A DNA stretch of 64,000 nt, from positions 1-64,000 of the forward strand of contig CAIKHZ010000229.1 of the NCBI GenBank assembly GCA_903827375.1, written 5' to 3'. This document shows, in pieces, positions 35,256-43,766 of the stretch. Every line of letters begins with the position of its first letter. The stretch's first letter is position 1. This stretch comes from Akkermansiaceae bacterium. GTDB lineage: Bacteria; Verrucomicrobiota; Verrucomicrobiia; Verrucomicrobiales; Akkermansiaceae. Made by a program: the position numbers and the translations under genes. The notes under the pieces were generated by a model. It saw only the letters and a list, made by a program, of their open reading frames with translations. It had not been told where the DNA came from and did not search any database.

Positions 35256-35293
35256 GGGATTGGGTGGGTGGGATGCTCGTTCGTACAGCCAAG

Positions 35294-35971
35294 TCACTCG
35301 AAGGCTTTGCCTTTACGTGCAAGCCAAATCGGCTGCAAGCGGGTCTTTTTCGCGTTAGGTGCCAGTGGAATGAGGTGCTCTGCCACTGCGAAACCCGCGC
35401 GTTGCAGGCGCCGGGTAAGGCTGGGAATCGGCCGGGCTGCAGCGATGGCGAGCAGGCCACCGGCTTGCAGTGCCTCGTAGGCGGCAGCCAACCAGCGGCG
35501 GTCATCGATCCACGGGCGGTTGCGCTCGGTGGTGGGGGATGCATCCAGGTGCAAGGTGATGGCGTGGAGGCTGCCGGCATGGCGGGCCAGACCGGAGGGG
35601 CCTGGATCGGGTTCGATAGTCACGCGTGAATCGGTGTTGAGCGGGCTGGCGGGCAAGTGCGCCCGGTGCCACAGCGGCAAGTCGGCTAGGGGTTCGGCGA
35701 CAAAGAAAGTGGCGCGTTTTTGCGGAAGCGCGGCGGCCACCCCGGCCAGTGTGTGGCCTAGCGCCAGCCCAACCAGAAAAACTTTCGGCTGGCGGGCGGG
35801 GCGGAACGGGGCGCAGGCCAAGCGCGCCAGTTCGGCTTCAGCGCCTTCGGTGGCGGGGCCAGCGATTTGTTGACCTTGCACGATTAGGTAGTGGCGGCCG
35901 TCGTGTTCTTGCAACACGAGTGGGGTGCCGTCGGGGAGGTGGGTTTGTGCGAGGGTGTGCCGTGGTTTCAT
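35294..35971 (-). CDS. spermidine-synthase-like methyltransferase-fold protein
   Basis: About 225 residues from ATG 35971; the upstream extension to 36094 is non-family sequence. An N-terminal beta segment (DGTPLVLQEHDGRHYLIVQGQQI) precedes a Rossmann-like domain with PKVFLVGLALGHTLAGVAAALP, FFVAEPLADLPLWHRAHLP and AYEALQAGGLLAIAA, resembling the aminopropyltransferase fold. The glycine motif is altered (GLALGHTL rather than GGGDG). Polyamine synthesis is therefore uncertain, and a different SAM-dependent role is possible. It ends 38 nt before the HlyD-like start and follows the MBL nuclease gene by about 137 nt. Confidence 0.5.
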   Translation of the reverse strand: MKPRHTLAQTHLPDGTPLVLQEHDGRHYLIVQGQQIAGPATEGAEAELARLACAPFRPARQPKVFLVGLALGHTLAGVAAALPQKRATFFVAEPLADLPLWHRAHLPASPLNTDSRVTIEPDPGPSGLARHAGSLHAITLHLDASPTTERNRPWIDDRRWLAAAYEALQAGGLLAIAAARPIPSLTRRLQRAGFAVAEHLIPLAPNAKKTRLQPIWLARKGKAFE

Positions 35972-36108
35972 GAGGAGGATTGGAGTGACTGACGAGGGCT
36001 GCACTGGAATTATCGGAAATATCGTGCCGTGTCCATCCCAGTCCGATACACGGGCCGCTTGGCACCGTGGATAACCCAGCAGCGCAGCCTTCATTTTGAA
36101 TTGCTACG

Positions 36109-37797
36109 TCAATCTTGGATTTTTGAGTCAGTGACGGGCGCTGCATCCAGACGGGCGTGGCGGGCGAGTTGGGCGGTTGCCGGCAAATCGCCACTCAGCC
36201 GGTGAGTGTGATGCACGGCGCTTGGCGCGGCAGTAAATGCGGCGGCGATGGCCTCTTCGATGACCGCAAGATCCATGCGGCGTCCGGGGTCTCCAATCAG
36301 AAGTCTGACCACGGTCTCGCTTTCGGTCGGGTGAAGGGTCACCAAACGGGCTGCCAACAGGCCAATGCGCTCAAGCGGTGCCGGGGTTTTCGCCAGTGTT
36401 AGGAAAAACGCCTCCAGCCCGGCTAGATCCAACGCTTCGGGCTTGAGCGGCAACTCTTGCAGCATGAGACGGGCGCAGCGGGCTATATCATTGTTAGATA
36501 AGAGCAACTCGTGATATCGCTCGGCGCGGGTACCGGGCAAGGCGAGCAGGGCGTGGCGGATTGTCAGACGCCCCTCTTGCAATCCCCGTTCGCCATGGTG
36601 GGACGGCAGGGCCTCGCCGCTGAGCCACTGCACGGCGAGACGCAGCTCGGGATCACCGGTGATGCCGCGCAGATAGTTGGCGATAAACCCGGTTTGGGCC
36701 ACCCGGCTACTCGTTTCACCGAGTAAACGGCAGAGGTCGCTGAAATCCGCCAGGGCGCAAATCGGCCGGGATTGGCGCGGGACATTGCCGCCGCGTGGTC
36801 GCTGGGTGGCTGGCGCGATGGAAAGTTCGAGTTGATCATCGCCCATGGCGCACCAGGCATCGACCCCCTTGGAACGCAGTTCGGCGGCAAACTCCCGGGC
36901 AAATCCATGCACCGTGAGCACCCGCTGCGGCCGGACCCGCCGCACACATTCTAGCAAACCAGGGTGATCCGCATGGTCTGAAAACGCAATGACTTCATCC
37001 ACTCGATAGCGGTATTTCGCAGCTGCCTGCAGCGCCCAACCGGTAAGCATGGCGCTGCGCTTGCCTGACAAGCCTTTGAGAGATTTTCCACGCAGGGCGC
37101 TGGGCGGCACCACGACCACCTGGCCGGGCAAGGCGCAGCCCTCGAATAGGATCGGCTCGGGCAAAGCCACTCCCAATTCACGGCACGCTTGAGTCATGGC
37201 AGCCACTGTCGGATGTTGGAGAGCGGGAATGCCATGTTCGGCCAGCAGGGCGAGGGCTTCCTGCGCCTTGCCGAGTGCATAGGCGCAAAGCACGGGCGTT
37301 TCGCCATCGGCGATGGTATCATGGACGAAGCGCAACACGGCGGATTCCACCTCCATCGGGCTGGGCAAGACGAACATCGGCAGGCCGAAGGTGGTTTCCA
37401 TGACCAGCGTATCGGCGGTTAGAAACGCCACAGGTTCGGCGGTGCGGCTGCGGCGCAATTTGAAATCGCCGGTATAGAGTAAGCTCGCCTGATCCTTGAG
37501 GCGAGTGAGGTGCAACATCGCCGAACCCGCAATATGACCGGCCGGCAGCAGCCGCATCCGATAGCCATCGCACTCCCACGGCAAATGAAACCTCACCGCT
37601 TCGAGCTGGCCCTCGCCCATTCGGAAGCGCCGCCGCAGCAATCCCGCAGTCACCTCCGAACAAAGCGCTGATTCGTGCCGAGCCACGTGATCCGTGTGGG
37701 CATGGGACACAAAAGCCCGTGGCTTTGCCTCCAATGGATCCAGCCACAGGTCGAGCTCAGGCAAATATAGCCCGCGTTGAAAACGCACTTCAATCAA
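36109..37797 (-). CDS. MBL-fold nuclease fused to the N-terminal domain of an ATP-dependent DNA ligase
   Basis: 562 residues, with a TTG as the ORF-track start. Residues 1-330 are a metallo-beta-lactamase/beta-CASP-like nuclease: SHAHTDHV, the third metal motif AGHIAGSAM, YTGDFKLRRS and AFSDHADHPGLLE, as in ligase-associated exonucleases and SNM1/Artemis relatives. Residues about 345-545 match the helical N-terminal domain of ATP-dependent ligases (FSDLCRLLGETSSRVAQTGFIANYLRG, LPLKPEALDLAGLEAFFLTLAKTPAPLERIGLLA). The protein stops before any KxDGxR nucleotidyltransferase motif, in a short tail (DSKIQD), and no ligase catalytic domain, Lhr-like helicase or PdeM gene follows. It probably derives from an exonuclease-ligase fusion that lost its catalytic ligase half. 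Nuclease activity could remain. Confidence 0.7.
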   Translation of the reverse strand: MIEVRFQRGLYLPELDLWLDPLEAKPRAFVSHAHTDHVARHESALCSEVTAGLLRRRFRMGEGQLEAVRFHLPWECDGYRMRLLPAGHIAGSAMLHLTRLKDQASLLYTGDFKLRRSRTAEPVAFLTADTLVMETTFGLPMFVLPSPMEVESAVLRFVHDTIADGETPVLCAYALGKAQEALALLAEHGIPALQHPTVAAMTQACRELGVALPEPILFEGCALPGQVVVVPPSALRGKSLKGLSGKRSAMLTGWALQAAAKYRYRVDEVIAFSDHADHPGLLECVRRVRPQRVLTVHGFAREFAAELRSKGVDAWCAMGDDQLELSIAPATQRPRGGNVPRQSRPICALADFSDLCRLLGETSSRVAQTGFIANYLRGITGDPELRLAVQWLSGEALPSHHGERGLQEGRLTIRHALLALPGTRAERYHELLLSNNDIARCARLMLQELPLKPEALDLAGLEAFFLTLAKTPAPLERIGLLAARLVTLHPTESETVVRLLIGDPGRRMDLAVIEEAIAAAFTAAPSAVHHTHRLSGDLPATAQLARHARLDAAPVTDSKIQD

Positions 37798-38057
37798 AGC
37801 GCCGCGAGCCTAAGCAATTTTTGTCCGGTCGGCAAAGGCAATCGGAGCCAAGCGTCGGACAGGAACGGTCGGACATCCGTGCAATGAGTGGTAGAAATGC
37901 GCGGCAGGCACCCTTTACCTACTCTCGCCGGGTTCCGAGCTTGTGTCGTCAAGTCTCGAAAAGACGGAAAAAATCTGGTCGGCTGCCTTGACCTGACGGG
38001 GAATCTCAGTGAGAGTACCCCCCGATTTGCCAGAAAACCCAACCAAAAAAACATCCC

Positions 38058-38651
38058 ATGTCACAAGCCACCCTTACCCAGATCAAGGACTGCACCGCCA
38101 ATCCAGCACCGCTCGGACTCCTCGCCTTCGGCATGACCACGGTGCTGCTCAACCTGCACAATGCCGGCTATTACGAACTCAACAGCATGATCCTGGCCAT
38201 GGGGATCTTCTATGGCGGCTCCGCCCAAGTGATTGCCGGCATCATGGAATGGAAAAAAGGCAACACCTTCGCCACCACCGCCTTCATCTCCTACGGCATG
38301 TTCTGGCTCACCCTCGTCGGCTTGATCGTCCTGCCTAAAATGGGACTGGCCGGCCCCACCGACGAAACTGCCAAAGCAGCATTTCTAGCGGTATGGGGAC
38401 TGTTCACCGCCGTCATGTTCCTCGGCACCCTGCACCTCAGCCGTGCTTTGCAGGTTGTGTTCCTCTCGCTAACGATTTTATTCTTCCTGCTGGCCTACGG
38501 CGACATCAGCGCGGCCGGTCCCGCCTTCAAACACTTCACTGGCTTCGAAGGCATCTTTTGCGGACTCTCCGCCATCTACACCGGCCTCGCCCAAGTCCTT
38601 AACGAACTGGCCGGCAAAACCGTCCTGCCCCTCGGCCTGGTCCAGAAATAA
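38058..38651 (+). CDS. satP: acetate uptake transporter, SatP/YaaH family
   Basis: 197 residues with six membrane helices, exactly the size of the GPR1/FUN34/YaaH family. The N-terminal signature [23 protein letters not shown] is diagnostic. [30 protein letters not shown] and the final [22 protein letters not shown] match. It takes up acetate or succinate with protons. It is a single plus-strand gene, divergent from the MBL-ligase gene (260 nt apart) and converging on the cyclodeaminase gene 18 nt later. The leader AAAAAAACATCCC has no SD; the same 8-nt ACATCCCA-type element precedes the FAD oxidoreductase ATG. Acetate released by deacetylation of glycans would be one source of substrate (inference). 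Confidence 0.92.
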   Translation: MSQATLTQIKDCTANPAPLGLLAFGMTTVLLNLHNAGYYELNSMILAMGIFYGGSAQVIAGIMEWKKGNTFATTAFISYGMFWLTLVGLIVLPKMGLAGPTDETAKAAFLAVWGLFTAVMFLGTLHLSRALQVVFLSLTILFFLLAYGDISAAGPAFKHFTGFEGIFCGLSAIYTGLAQVLNELAGKTVLPLGLVQK

Positions 38652-38669
38652 CTGCGCAACCCACCTGCG

Positions 38670-39665
38670 TTACAGCGCCACCTCGGTGCCGAGCCCGAGC
38701 TTCTCGGCGTTGGTCAGCGCCCGAGTGGCCGCAGCTAAGTCCTGAATGGCAATGCCCACCGATTTGAAAAACGTCAGCACCTGCTCATCGCTGCGGCCGG
38801 GTTTGGTGCCGGCGACGAGTTCTCCCAGCTCGGCCCGCACGTGCCCGGTATGAATCAGTCCGGCTTGCAACGGCATGATCAGGTCCCCAGCCTCAGCCCA
38901 CACGGCATCGAACTGATCGACCACCACGTGCGCCCGGGCCACAGTTAGAGGGGGGATTTCCCGCATGTGCGGCTTGTACGAGCCGATGGCATTGATGTGG
39001 CTGCCGCTGGCCACCTCGTCGTCGGCAAACACCGGCGTCGCCGAGGTTGTGGCTGTGCAAATGATGTCGGCACCTGCAAGTGCCTCAGCAGAAGTGGCCG
39101 CAACCGTCACGCGAATGCCCAGCTCAGCACTGGCGTCCCGGGCAAAGGCCGCCGCCCTTTGCGGGTCTTGGTCGAAAACACTCGCGCTCCGGATCGGCCG
39201 CACCGCACACATCGCCTCCAGCTGCGTGTGGGCTTGCAGGCCGGCACCAAAAATAGCCACCTTGCTGGAATTTTTCCTGGCTAACAAATCGGTGGCAGCA
39301 CCCGATGCGGCACCCGAGCGAATGGCGGTCAGGGAGGTGCCTTCCAAGATGGCCAAGGGCGATCCGTTAGTGGCATCAAACAGCATGACCATGGCCTGGA
39401 TAAAAGGCAGGTTGAGAGCCGGGTTGTTCTCAAACAGACTGATGACCTTCAAACTGAAGCGTGCTGAATCGGGGCTGTGGGCCGGCATGATCAGCACGCC
39501 GCCCTGATGCTCGGGCATCGCCACATGGCTGCGCAGCGGCACAACCGCCCTGTTCTCTGACAATTCCCGGAAGGCGCATTTCATTACCTCCACGGCTTCA
39601 CTCATTGGCAGAGCACGCCGCACATCCGCAGCGGACAAAAAACGCAGTGTCTTCAGGTCATTCAT
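38670..39665 (-). CDS. ornithine cyclodeaminase/mu-crystallin family protein
   Basis: 331 residues, typical of the family. The N-terminal dimerisation half contains FLSAADVRRALPMSEAVEVM and the substrate residues near GVLIMPAHSPDSARFSLKVISLF. The Rossmann half has KVAIFGAGLQAHTQLEAM, SASVFDQDPQRAAAFA, ADIICTATTSATPVFADDEV and INAIGSYKPHMREI. Members include ornithine cyclodeaminase, alanine dehydrogenase and ketimine reductase. The residues visible here do not separate these. It stands alone between SatP (convergent) and the exported mutarotase (115 nt upstream on the same strand); a strong palindrome lies in that gap. Confidence 0.88.
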   Translation of the reverse strand: MNDLKTLRFLSAADVRRALPMSEAVEVMKCAFRELSENRAVVPLRSHVAMPEHQGGVLIMPAHSPDSARFSLKVISLFENNPALNLPFIQAMVMLFDATNGSPLAILEGTSLTAIRSGAASGAATDLLARKNSSKVAIFGAGLQAHTQLEAMCAVRPIRSASVFDQDPQRAAAFARDASAELGIRVTVAATSAEALAGADIICTATTSATPVFADDEVASGSHINAIGSYKPHMREIPPLTVARAHVVVDQFDAVWAEAGDLIMPLQAGLIHTGHVRAELGELVAGTKPGRSDEQVLTFFKSVGIAIQDLAAATRALTNAEKLGLGTEVAL

Positions 39666-39683
39666 GATTCATCAGGTGCTGTA

Positions 39684-39708
39684 GGCGACCGTCAAGTTGA
39701 CGGTCGCC
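39684..39708. repeat. near-perfect palindrome GGCGACCGTCAA-G-TTGACGGTCGCC
   Basis: Twelve bases on each side of a central G are exactly complementary. There is no T-tract, so a simple terminator is unlikely. A diverged relative (GCGACGGTC-AAA-GACTGCCGC) is found at 55979-56001, also intergenic. Together with the RAYT transposase gene at the window end, this suggests a REP-like dispersed element. Confidence 0.6.
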
Positions 39709-39779
39709 CGTTAGCGTGAGTGCCGCCACCAGCCCTGTCAATGTTCATTGGTGATATTCAATGCATGAGCCTAACAGTC

Positions 39780-40190
39780 TCACGGATTGAAGTACACACG
39801 GGACATGTTAGTCCAACCTTTGGCACCTGGAAGGGGTTTCTGCAAGGGATCGCATTTTTTGAGCCACTCGATGGTGCGCGGTTCCTTGGCCATGGTGGCC
39901 ATGTCTTCCTCAAAGTGGCTGCCAGTGTATTCATAGTAGCCAAACTCATACCACTTGCCGTCAATCTTTTGTAGATAGATCGAGAAATTGTGCATGTGAT
40001 ATTTGTTTAATAAGTCGCGCACGCCGGCATTCGAGTCGGCATGCAACTGCTTGTACTCCGCGACTTTGTCAGGGCGCAACTGGGTGACCATGCCGACCCG
40101 TTTAACAGGCGCGACAGGGGCGCAACTGGCGGCGAGCAGGGCGGCGAGCACTGGATAGATCCAGCGGTGAATTGGACGTTTTGTTGTCAT
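39780..40190 (-). CDS. L-rhamnose mutarotase-like lipoprotein
   Basis: 136 residues from ATG 40190. A signal sequence with lipobox LLAASC predicts an envelope lipoprotein. The mature domain is RhaM/DUF718-like: RVGMVTQLRPDKVAEYKQLHA, where the His is the likely catalytic residue, then VRDLLNKYHMHNFSIYLQKIDGKWYEFGYYEYTG and TIEWLKKCDPLQKPLPG. RhaM converts alpha- and beta-L-rhamnopyranose and is normally cytoplasmic, so an exported copy is unusual. Placement in the envelope would suit rhamnose released by the GH78-like enzyme. It lies 128 nt downstream of the FAD-oxidoreductase stop, on the same strand. Confidence 0.75.
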   Translation of the reverse strand: MTTKRPIHRWIYPVLAALLAASCAPVAPVKRVGMVTQLRPDKVAEYKQLHADSNAGVRDLLNKYHMHNFSIYLQKIDGKWYEFGYYEYTGSHFEEDMATMAKEPRTIEWLKKCDPLQKPLPGAKGWTNMSRVYFNP

Positions 40191-40317
40191 GGGGGGGTAC
40201 GTTAGGGGTGGGATGGGCGGCACGACTGCCGTTTCCGACTTGACGCTAACGATGAGCAGGCGTCGCGGCGAGGGAAAAATCCGTCCTGATGCACATTCAG
40301 CGAGGATGCCAATCCCC

Positions 40318-41958
40318 TCACCGGCCACCCGGGCGGCACTCGAGCACCTGCCCATCTTCCAGCAACCGTTTGCGCAAGGCTGGATAGGGCAGGTCCTGCA
40401 CCGCGCAGGAGGCGTCGATGGCCAGCGCGGCGGCGGTGGCGGCGCTTTGTCCCAGAATCATAAACACAGGCTCCATGCGGATCGAGCCATAGGCAATGTG
40501 GCTGGCGGAGACGCACACCGGAACGAGCAGGTTGGGGCACTCGCCGCGTCGCGGCACAATGGCTAGGTAATCCACCGGATAGGGATATTTCAAGCCGACC
40601 TCAACATCGCCCTCATTGCGGGCGTTGCCCTGGGCATCGGCATAGCGCTGGACGTTGTGTGAGTCCATGTTATAGGAACCCATGCCCACCGGTCGTGGCG
40701 TCGCTTTGGCCAGCGTCAGGTGCCCCTCGCTCACCACGAAGTCGGAGACCATGCGACGGGCCTCACGCACATAAATCTGGTAGGGCCAATTGCCATTGTC
40801 GGTGAATTCGTCCTTAGCCAGCCCCCATTTAGCCATCTTGGTGCGTATGGCGGCGGGCACCTGTGCGTCGTTGGCGAGGAACCATAGCAAACCCTGTTGA
40901 TAGGTTATGTGTTCGTGGATGATTTCGCGACGGCGTTGGTAGGACGCCAGCGGGTAATCGTAATTCATGCCAATGTTATCGAAGGAAAATCCGCCGTGGT
41001 TGTTGGTGTCGGTCTTGCGGTTTGGAATGGGATCGAACTTGCCGGTCACCGCGCTCCAACCGGCTTGCAGATAGCGGGCTAGCAACTGGTACTGTTGCGG
41101 GTCGTAACCATCCGGCTTGGCAAAGGCCACTCGGTTGTCCGGATGGTCGCTCAGGCAGGTGCGAAAACAATACGCCTGCACCTTGTCGTCGGCGCTGCCG
41201 TCAGCAGCCGGTGGTAGCGCAGACACCCGCGCCAACAAGCCGCTGGCCGGGTCACCGGGCACCACGCAGGCGCTCACCGGTTTCTCGAACTGATGTTTGA
41301 CGGCGTGACGCACCTGCACACCATCGAGAGACTCACCATATTTTTCGTTAGCCTCGCGTCCCACCGTGAAGCTAACGCCCGCTGCTGCCAACAAATCGCC
41401 CTCGTAGGTGGCGTCGATGAACATTTTTCCGGTATAGATGTTGCCGTCGAGGGTGGTGATGGCGAGAATGTGCCCATCCTTCATGGTCACGCCGTGTTGG
41501 CGCTCAAGCCATTGGTTCCGGTGCACCGGAATGTCAGTTTTTCGCAGCCAGTCTTCGAAGATGCGCTCAGCCACGTGCGGCTCGAACGTCCACATCGTCG
41601 GTTGCCCTCCATCGTCCGCAGTGCTGCCTTGGCCGCGTGTGCCGAATTCAGCGCGCGTTTGCCAGGTCCATGCTGTCTCTGCCTGATAGGTCTGCCAGAC
41701 GCGGTGGAAAAACCCGCGCGACAGCCCGCCGATGGCAGCTTTGTTGCCGGAATCCGTCCATCCCAAACCGCTGGCCATGAGACCGCCGAGGTGTTGTTCA
41801 GGGGCAACGACTCGTACCGATTTGCCCATGCGCTTGGTCTGCACCGCGGCGGCGATGGCTGCCGCAGTGCCGCCATAAATCACCACATCGGCGTCCAGCG
41901 GGGCCGCCGCCGAGTGGGCAGCCAGAGCCATAACGAGGAGAGCCAGGAAACGGTTCAT
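40318..41958 (-). CDS. exported FAD-dependent oxidoreductase (FAD_oxidored type)
   Basis: About 546 residues from ATG 41958 with a signal peptide (FLALLVMALAAHSAAA). The dinucleotide fold follows at once: DADVVIYGGTAAAIAAAVQTKRMGKSVRVVAPEQHLGGLMASGLGWTD. Further markers are MFIDATYEGDLLAAAGVSFTVGREAN and the second FAD motif near the C-terminus (VPVCVSASHIAYGSIRMEPVFMILGQSAATAAALAI). This family is abundant in Planctomycetes and Verrucomicrobia and usually sits with glycosidases; its substrate is not known. Cofactor loading before Tat-type export would be expected, yet no clear RR motif is visible, which is odd. The leader AACATCCC precedes the ATG. Confidence 0.82.
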   Translation of the reverse strand: MNRFLALLVMALAAHSAAAPLDADVVIYGGTAAAIAAAVQTKRMGKSVRVVAPEQHLGGLMASGLGWTDSGNKAAIGGLSRGFFHRVWQTYQAETAWTWQTRAEFGTRGQGSTADDGGQPTMWTFEPHVAERIFEDWLRKTDIPVHRNQWLERQHGVTMKDGHILAITTLDGNIYTGKMFIDATYEGDLLAAAGVSFTVGREANEKYGESLDGVQVRHAVKHQFEKPVSACVVPGDPASGLLARVSALPPAADGSADDKVQAYCFRTCLSDHPDNRVAFAKPDGYDPQQYQLLARYLQAGWSAVTGKFDPIPNRKTDTNNHGGFSFDNIGMNYDYPLASYQRRREIIHEHITYQQGLLWFLANDAQVPAAIRTKMAKWGLAKDEFTDNGNWPYQIYVREARRMVSDFVVSEGHLTLAKATPRPVGMGSYNMDSHNVQRYADAQGNARNEGDVEVGLKYPYPVDYLAIVPRRGECPNLLVPVCVSASHIAYGSIRMEPVFMILGQSAATAAALAIDASCAVQDLPYPALRKRLLEDGQVLECRPGGR

Positions 41959-42036
41959 GGGATGTTTATTGCAGAACAAATGAACGCCACCAGAATGAAA
42001 ACATGAATCATCATTAGGGTATTGTCCTGGCTTGTA

Positions 42037-43644
42037 CTAAATGATTGGTGGATTTGTGTTCTCGGTCTCGCCGACGTCCTCGCCCTTGCCCAGGCGGCTG
42101 TGGCCCACGCCATAGAGGAAGTAGATGCATAGGCCCAACGCAAGCCAGATGAGAAATCGCAACCATGTTAGAAGAGGCAGACTCAGCATCAGCACGCCGC
42201 AGAGCATCACCCCGAGGACCGGCAATAGCGGGACCAGTGGCACCCGGAACGGGCGCGGTCGGGTGGCGTCGGTGCGCCGCAAAATAATCACCCCGAGGCA
42301 CACCAGTGCGAACGCAAAGAGGGTCCCAATGTTGGTTAGATCGGCCAGGGATCCGATGTCGCTGACCATGGCCACCCCACCGACGATGACGCCGGTCCAG
42401 ATGGTGGTGACGTGAGGGGTGCGGAAGCGCGGATGAATCCGGGCAAAATAGAGCGGCAGCAAGCCGTCGCGGGCCATAGCCATGAGAATGCGGGGTTGGC
42501 CGAGTTGAAACACCAGCAGCACCGAGGTCATGCCCGCCAGTGCGCCGGCACTCACCAGAGCTTGGGCCCATGGGCGCTCGGCAAAGGCAGTTGCCACTGC
42601 GGCGGAATCCCCGAGGTAGGCAGTGTACTTCTTTACGCCTGTTAGGACCGCAGACATCAGCACGTAGAGCAGGGTGCAGATGATAAGGCTCGCGATCATG
42701 CCGCGGGGCAGATCGCGTTGTGGATTGCGCGTTTCCTCTGCTGTGGTGGATACAGCATCAAATCCGATGAAGGCAAAAAACACAATTGCGGCCCCGCTCA
42801 TCACGCCGCCAAAGCCGCTAGGCATAAACGGGTGCCAGTGATCGGGGTGGACGAGGAACGCCCCAAAGGTGATGAAGAACACCACCACCGCGACTTTAAG
42901 CACGACGATGATGCTATTGGCCCGCGCACTTTCGCGAACGCCATAGATCAGCAGCACGGTGACGGCCGCCACAATGACGAGAGCCGGCAGATTCAGCGCG
43001 ATGGCATGCCCCGCGACGATAGGTAGGGTGGTGGAGGAGAAATCCATAAGCGCATCCCCGCCATTGGCTAGAAGATCACTGGCCGTGTGGTAATCGGTCA
43101 CCAACCAGAGCGGGAACTTCAGCCCGAAGAGACTCTCGCAAAGTTTCACGAAGTAACCGGACCAGCCCACTGCCACCGCCATGTTGCCCACCGCATACTC
43201 GAGGATTAAATCCCAACCGATGATCCATGCCACCAGTTCGCCCAGAGTCGCATAGGCATAAGTATAGGCAGAGCCGGACACAGGAATCATCGCTGCCAGT
43301 TCGGCATAACACAATGCTGCGAAACCACAAACGATCGCCGCAACCACAAATGACAGGATCACCGCCGGACCGGCTCCAGGACGCCCCAGCACGGTCGGCG
43401 CGTGGGTCATCCACGCTTGCAAGAAGTTGATCACCGGCGTCATCATGGTCCCGGCATTGGCTTGGGTGGTATCGCCCGCCGCTGCGGTGCCGGTAAGTGC
43501 GAAAATGCCCGAGCCAATGATGGCACCGATACCAAGGCAGGTGAGGTCGAAAGCGGTGAGCGAGCGCTTCATGAGGCGTTCGGGCGCGGCCGCCTCCGCC
43601 ATCAGATGGTCGGCACTCTTGGTGCGTAGGAGTTTTGATCTCAC
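42037..43644 (-). CDS. APC-family cationic amino acid permease
   Basis: About 535 residues. I prefer the GTG at 43644 (VRSKLLRTKSADHLMAEA), which matches the usual start of CAT-type permeases (LxRTKSxExL) and has AGAGG 4 nt upstream; the ORF-track ATG adds 19 residues. It has about 14 membrane helices, with LKRSLxxxD-like MKRSLTAFDLTCLGIGAIIGSGIFALTGTAA in helix 1, YAELAAMIPVSGSAYTYAYATLGE, FFAFIGFDAVSTTAEETRNPQRDLPRGM and the LAD..NIGTLFAFALV helix. It imports basic or neutral amino acids by proton symport. It lies between the DUF5703 glycosidase (122 nt upstream) and the FAD oxidoreductase (78 nt downstream). Confidence 0.88.
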   Translation of the reverse strand: MRSKLLRTKSADHLMAEAAAPERLMKRSLTAFDLTCLGIGAIIGSGIFALTGTAAAGDTTQANAGTMMTPVINFLQAWMTHAPTVLGRPGAGPAVILSFVVAAIVCGFAALCYAELAAMIPVSGSAYTYAYATLGELVAWIIGWDLILEYAVGNMAVAVGWSGYFVKLCESLFGLKFPLWLVTDYHTASDLLANGGDALMDFSSTTLPIVAGHAIALNLPALVIVAAVTVLLIYGVRESARANSIIVVLKVAVVVFFITFGAFLVHPDHWHPFMPSGFGGVMSGAAIVFFAFIGFDAVSTTAEETRNPQRDLPRGMIASLIICTLLYVLMSAVLTGVKKYTAYLGDSAAVATAFAERPWAQALVSAGALAGMTSVLLVFQLGQPRILMAMARDGLLPLYFARIHPRFRTPHVTTIWTGVIVGGVAMVSDIGSLADLTNIGTLFAFALVCLGVIILRRTDATRPRPFRVPLVPLLPVLGVMLCGVLMLSLPLLTWLRFLIWLALGLCIYFLYGVGHSRLGKGEDVGETENTNPPII

Positions 43645-43766
43645 TGTGCCTCTATGTTGGGTCCGACGGTGCAAGAGATGCAGAACGATCGCGCTGGCCA
43701 TCCCTGAATCTTTTATTCACATAGGTGATCATAGACACGCTCATATATCAGTTCGTTCCCATCGGG

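Noticed and set aside
37798-38057. Sigma-70 promoter for the SatP gene (TTGACC near 37988)
   Set aside because: No acceptable -10 box at 16-18 nt spacing; the match is not better than chance.
42014-42571. 185-aa minus-strand ORF inside the permease gene
   Set aside because: Same strand, different frame, no membrane pattern or motif; the permease frame is clearly the coding one.
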